Part shown: positions 60,696 to 64,000 of the stretch, piece after piece
Numbering within the stretch: the stretch's first letter is position 1
Layout: each line of letters opens with the position of its first letter
Source: Mycobacterium montefiorense
GTDB lineage: Bacteria > Actinomycetota > Actinomycetes > Mycobacteriales > Mycobacteriaceae
DNA: 64,000 nucleotides
NCBI RefSeq assembly: GCF_003112775.1
Contig: NZ_BFCH01000026.1
Coordinates: forward strand, 1 to 64,000
Direction: 5' to 3'
Made by a program: the position numbers and the translations under genes
Notes under the pieces: generated by a model
What the model was told of the DNA's origin: nothing
Seen by the model: only the letters and a program-made list of their open reading frames with translations
The model's database searches: none

Positions 60696-62291
60696 TCACA
60701 TCCGGAAGACGCCGAAGTTCGACGTCCCCTTGATCGGGCCATTCGCGATGGCGGACAGACACATTCCCAGTACCGTGCGGGTATCGCGGGGGTCGATCAC
60801 CCCGTCGTCGTAGAGCATGCCGGATAAGACCATCGGCAGCGATTCGGCCTCGATCTGGCCTTCGACGGCGGCCCGCATCGCGGCATCGGCATCCTCGTCG
60901 ACCTGCTGTCCGCGGGCTTCGGCGGCCGCGCGGCTCACGATCGACAGCACACCGGCCAGCTGCACACCGCCCATGACCGCGGATTTGGCGCTGGGCCAGG
61001 CGAACAGGAAGCGCGGGTCGTACGCCCGCCCGCACATGCCGTAGTGGCCTGCTCCGTAGGACGCGCCGATCAGCAGCGAGATGTGCGGGACCGTCGAATT
61101 GGACACGGCGTTGATCATCATCGAACCGTGCTTGATCATGCCGCCCTCTTCATAGTCCTTGCCGACCATGTATCCGGTCGTGTTGTGCAAGAACAACAGT
61201 GGGGTGTCGTAGCGGTTGGCCAGCTGAATGAACTGGGTAGCCTTCTGTGACTCCTCGCTGAACAGCACACCGCGATGGTTGGCCAGGATGCCGATCGGAT
61301 AGCCGCCAAGGGTGGCCCAGCCGGTCACCAGCGACGAGCCGTACATCGGCTTGAATTCGTCGAATTCGGAGCCGTCGACGATGCGCGCGATCACGTCACG
61401 CGGATCGAACGGGATGCGCAGATCCGACGACACGATGCCGATCAGCTCCTCGGCATCGAAGCGCGGTTCGGTCACCGGCCGCGGTGTCGGCCCGAGCTTG
61501 CGCCAGTTCAGCCGGGCCACTACCCGGCGCCCGATGCGGATCGCGTCCAGCTCGTCGACGGCGAAGTAGTCAGCCAGACCCGAAGTGCGGGCATGCATTT
61601 CGGCGCCGCCGAGCGATTCATCGTCGGATTCTTCGCCGGTGGCCATCTTTACCAGCGGGGGACCGGCCAGAAACACCTTCGAGCGTTCCTTGATCATCAC
61701 CACGTGATCGGACATGCCGGGGATGTAGGCACCGCCGGCGGTGGAGTTGCCGAAGACGAGCGCGATGGTCGGAATGCCGGCCGCCGACAGCCGGGTCAGG
61801 TCGCGGAACATCTGGCCGCCGGGGACGAAGATCTCTTTCTGGGTGGGCAGGTCGGCGCCACCGGATTCCACCAGTGATACGACCGGCAGCCGGTTCTCAC
61901 GTGCGATCTGGTTGGCCCGCAGGATCTTCTTCAGCGTCCAGGGGTTGCTGGTGCCGCCCTTGACGGTCGGGTCGTTGGCGACGATCAGGCACTCGACGCC
62001 CTCGACCGCACCGATGCCGACCACCACGCTCGCCCCCAGGGTGAACGAACTGCCGTACGCGGCCAACGGGCTCAGCTCGAGGAACGGCGAGTCCGGGTCC
62101 ACCAGCAGTTCGATGCGCTCGCGTGCGGTGAGTTTTCCACGGGAGTGGTGGCGCTGCGTGTATTTCGCTCCGCCGCCCGCGAGCGCCTTGTCGTGCTCGA
62201 GGTCGATCTCGGCTAGCTTGGCGATCATGGTTTCGGCCGCGTCGGCGTAGCTGGGCGCCTTCGGGTCGAGGTTGGACTGCAGCACGGTCAT
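60696..62291 (-). CDS. accD2: Acyl-CoA carboxylase carboxyltransferase AccD2
   Basis: 531 residues, carboxyltransferase beta subunit. SRGKLTARERIELLVDPDSPFLEL, VVSLVESGGADLPTQKEIF, FGNSTAGGAYIPGMSDHVVM and GMCGRAYDPRFLFAWPSAKSAVMGG are typical of methylcrotonyl/geranyl-CoA carboxylase type subunits. ATG 62291 overlaps fadE13 by 4 nt. Corresponds to Rv0974c. With AccA2 it probably carboxylates a branched enoyl-CoA. Confidence 0.94.
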   Translation of the reverse strand: MTVLQSNLDPKAPSYADAAETMIAKLAEIDLEHDKALAGGGAKYTQRHHSRGKLTARERIELLVDPDSPFLELSPLAAYGSSFTLGASVVVGIGAVEGVECLIVANDPTVKGGTSNPWTLKKILRANQIARENRLPVVSLVESGGADLPTQKEIFVPGGQMFRDLTRLSAAGIPTIALVFGNSTAGGAYIPGMSDHVVMIKERSKVFLAGPPLVKMATGEESDDESLGGAEMHARTSGLADYFAVDELDAIRIGRRVVARLNWRKLGPTPRPVTEPRFDAEELIGIVSSDLRIPFDPRDVIARIVDGSEFDEFKPMYGSSLVTGWATLGGYPIGILANHRGVLFSEESQKATQFIQLANRYDTPLLFLHNTTGYMVGKDYEEGGMIKHGSMMINAVSNSTVPHISLLIGASYGAGHYGMCGRAYDPRFLFAWPSAKSAVMGGVQLAGVLSIVSRAAAEARGQQVDEDADAAMRAAVEGQIEAESLPMVLSGMLYDDGVIDPRDTRTVLGMCLSAIANGPIKGTSNFGVFRM

Positions 62292-63436
62292 GATTGGAAT
62301 CCCAGGAGTTTGGCGGACAGTGCGGTCAGTATTTCGGTGGTTCCGCCGCCAATGCCCAGGATCCGCATGTCCCGGTATTGGCGTTCGACTTCGGATTCGG
62401 CCATATAGCCCATGCCGCCGAAGAGCTGAACGGCTTGGTTGGCCACCCATTCGCCGGCTTCGACGGCCGTGTTCTTGGCGAAGCACAACTGCGGGATCAG
62501 ATTCGTCTCGCCGGCGAGCTGGCACTGGACCACGTGGCGTGAATAGACCCGGGTAACGTCGATGCGGCGGGCCATCTCGGCCAGGGTGTTCTGCACCGAC
62601 TGCCGCGAAATCAGCGGGCGGCCGAACGTCTCGCGGTCGCGACACCACTGCACGGTGATGTCCAGACAACGTTGCGCACTCGAATATGCTTGTGCGGCAA
62701 GGCCGATACGTTCAGATACGAATGCCTGCGCGATCTGGGCGAAACCACTGTTCTCGGCGCCGACCAGGTTGGCCACCGGAACCCGGGCGTCGGTGTAGGA
62801 CAACTCAGCGGTGTCAGACGACCGCCAGCCCATCTTGTCCAGCTTGCGGCTCACCTCGAAGCCTGGTGTGCCCTTCTCGACTGCCAGCAGCGAAACCCCT
62901 GCTGCGCCAGGACCTCCGGTGCGCACTGCGGTCACGACATAGTCGGCGCGAACACCGGAGGTGATGTAGGTCTTGGCGCCGTTGACCAAATAATGATCCC
63001 CGTCACGCACCGCGGTGGTGCGCAAATGCCCGACATCTGACCCGCCGCCGGGTTCGGTGATGGCCAGGGATCCGATCATGGTGCCGGCCAACGTCGGCCG
63101 CACGAACTCCTCGATCAGCCGCTGATCACCCGAGGCGATCATGTGCGGTACCGCGATGCCACAGGTGAACAGCGACGCGAAGACACCGCCCGGGGCACCG
63201 GCCTGGTGGAACTCCTCGCAGATGAGCACCGCGTCGGCGCCGTCGCCGCCGCCACCGCCGACCGCTTCTGGCAGCCCGGCGCCCAGCAGCCCGGCCGCCC
63301 CCGCGCGACGGTGTAGGTCGCGCGGCAGATCGCCGGTGCGTTCCCACTCGTCGACGTGGGGCAGGATTTCGCGTTCGGTGAACGAGCGCACCGTCTTTCG
63401 CAGCTGCTCGCGCTCCGGCGTGTTCCAAAGATTCAC
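62288..63436 (-). CDS. fadE13: Acyl-CoA dehydrogenase FadE13-like
   Basis: 382 residues. SLAITEPGGGSDVGHLRTT and YLVNGAKTYITSGVRADY are the acyl-CoA dehydrogenase signatures; QLFGGMGYMAESEVERQYRD and RILGIGGGTTEIL mark the C-terminal domain. GTG 63436 overlaps the upstream AtuA-type gene by 4 nt (GTGA), fixing the start. Corresponds to Rv0975c. Confidence 0.93.
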   Translation of the reverse strand: MNLWNTPEREQLRKTVRSFTEREILPHVDEWERTGDLPRDLHRRAGAAGLLGAGLPEAVGGGGGDGADAVLICEEFHQAGAPGGVFASLFTCGIAVPHMIASGDQRLIEEFVRPTLAGTMIGSLAITEPGGGSDVGHLRTTAVRDGDHYLVNGAKTYITSGVRADYVVTAVRTGGPGAAGVSLLAVEKGTPGFEVSRKLDKMGWRSSDTAELSYTDARVPVANLVGAENSGFAQIAQAFVSERIGLAAQAYSSAQRCLDITVQWCRDRETFGRPLISRQSVQNTLAEMARRIDVTRVYSRHVVQCQLAGETNLIPQLCFAKNTAVEAGEWVANQAVQLFGGMGYMAESEVERQYRDMRILGIGGGTTEILTALSAKLLGFQS

Positions 63437-64000
63437 AAAAGCCCTTCCGGAATGTCGACGTGGCGGCTGCGCAGCCATTCGCCTAGCCCCTTGGCCTGGG
63501 GGTCGAACCGCGCTTGGTAGGCGACGCCCTGACCGAGGATGCCCTCGATCACGAAGTTCACCGCGCGCAGGTTGGGCAGCACGTGGCGGGTGACGTCGAA
63601 GTCCGCCGCTTCGGGCAGCAGCTCCTTGAGCAGGTCGACGGTCAATGTGTTGGCCAGCCAACGCCATTGGTCCTCGGTGCGTACCCACACCCCAACGTTG
63701 GCCGAGCCGCCCTTGTCGCCGCTGCGGGCGCCGGCGATGCGGCCCAACGGCGCGCGCCGGGTCGCCCCCGCCGGCAGTGGGTCGGGCAACGGCGGGGGAG
63801 CGGCGGCGCATAGCTCCAAAGTTTGGGTGGCGCAAGGGATATCGACGCGCGCACCGTCAGCGTGCACCGCGATGTGCGGCACCGCGGTGGCATCGACGAA
63901 GCCCGCGGTGAAGACACCGTAGACCTGGCCATCGCCCGGCGGTGCGGTCACGTGGAAGCCCGGATAACTAGCAAGCGCTAATTCGACTGCTGCCGCCGAG
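63433..64000 (-). CDS. AtuA-type (DUF1446) protein, C-terminal part, runs off window
   Basis: At least 189 residues remain, open to the window edge. It has the two C-terminal features of the acyclic-terpene-utilisation AtuA family: LALASYPGFHVTAPPGDGQ and, after a linker, GARSGDKGGSANVGVWVR. It probably corresponds to Rv0976c. Together with the carboxylase and dehydrogenases it makes an atu/liu-like cluster, suggesting catabolism of leucine or acyclic terpenoids. Confidence 0.8.
   Translation of the reverse strand, partial: SAAAVELALASYPGFHVTAPPGDGQVYGVFTAGFVDATAVPHIAVHADGARVDIPCATQTLELCAAAPPPLPDPLPAGATRRAPLGRIAGARSGDKGGSANVGVWVRTEDQWRWLANTLTVDLLKELLPEAADFDVTRHVLPNLRAVNFVIEGILGQGVAYQARFDPQAKGLGEWLRSRHVDIPEGLL

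Noticed and set aside
60691..61035. N-terminal extension of accA2
   Set aside because: It overlaps accD2 in another frame; the biotin carboxylase starts at 60690.

Overview
The window is chromosomal DNA of a high-GC actinomycete, almost certainly a non-tuberculous Mycobacterium. It carries three LLM/F420-type oxidoreductases, a PapA acyltransferase, a PerM homologue, mycobacterial Ku/LigD, a DUF1707 protein and an AccA2/AccD2/FadE block. Gene order follows, from memory, the M. tuberculosis stretch Rv0923c to Rv0976c. Rv numbers below are recollections of synteny and sequence, not search results.

Layout. 1-240: the 5' end of an IS481-type transposase, four degenerate repeats and a tRNA-Arg(CCT). 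0.3-6.8 kb: an LLM oxidoreductase, a gamma-glutamylcyclotransferase/poly-gamma-glutamate hydrolase fusion, a DUF732 secreted protein, the Mn transporter MntH, two SDRs and a DapB-like dehydrogenase. 7-11.4 kb: a phosphate-uptake locus with two tandem pstS genes, pstC and pstA but no pstB. 11.4-22.8 kb: the NHEJ genes ku and ligD, split by a polyol operon (two mannitol-2-dehydrogenase-type enzymes, a HAD phosphatase, a PfkB sugar kinase) and a GGDEF protein; ligD is translationally coupled to an FAA-hydrolase/metallo-beta-lactamase fusion. 22.9-33.4 kb: methyltransferase, crotonase, LLM enzyme, STAS/ATPase regulator, an eroded flavin monooxygenase coupled to an AurF-like diiron protein, cobF, full-length Fpg, an SDR, and an MpaB-type oxygenase facing a TetR regulator across a large dyad. 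33.3-52.9 kb: housekeeping core (pgi, chorismate mutase, uvrD1, M23 peptidase, sucCD, a thiolase-like protein, an LLM enzyme, an Rv0954-like membrane protein, perM, purNH, a MoxR/VWA pair). 52.9-55.7 kb: a two-gene acyltransferase unit (WS/DGAT-like and PapA). 56-64 kb: DUF1707 protein, then a six-gene acyl-CoA/carboxylase operon (echA7, fadE12, accA2, accD2, fadE13 and an AtuA-type gene cut by the window edge).

How it fits together. Three exact matches to the KstR operator pattern TNNAACNNGTTNNA lie upstream of the SDR at 6760 and of the LLM genes at 25533 and 44596, tying scattered genes to sterol catabolism. Two DtxR/MntR-like half-palindromes precede mntH and the glutamyl fusion gene. The two pstS genes carry the same GTTNACC element about 102 bp upstream of their start codons. 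No CRISPR array, prophage or large biosynthetic cluster is visible. The most novel-looking items are the AurF-like/eroded monooxygenase couple, the glutamyl-bond fusion enzyme with its putative metal operator, the PapA plus WS/DGAT unit, the polyol operon splitting ku from ligD, and the 41-bp nested operator between mpaB and tetR.
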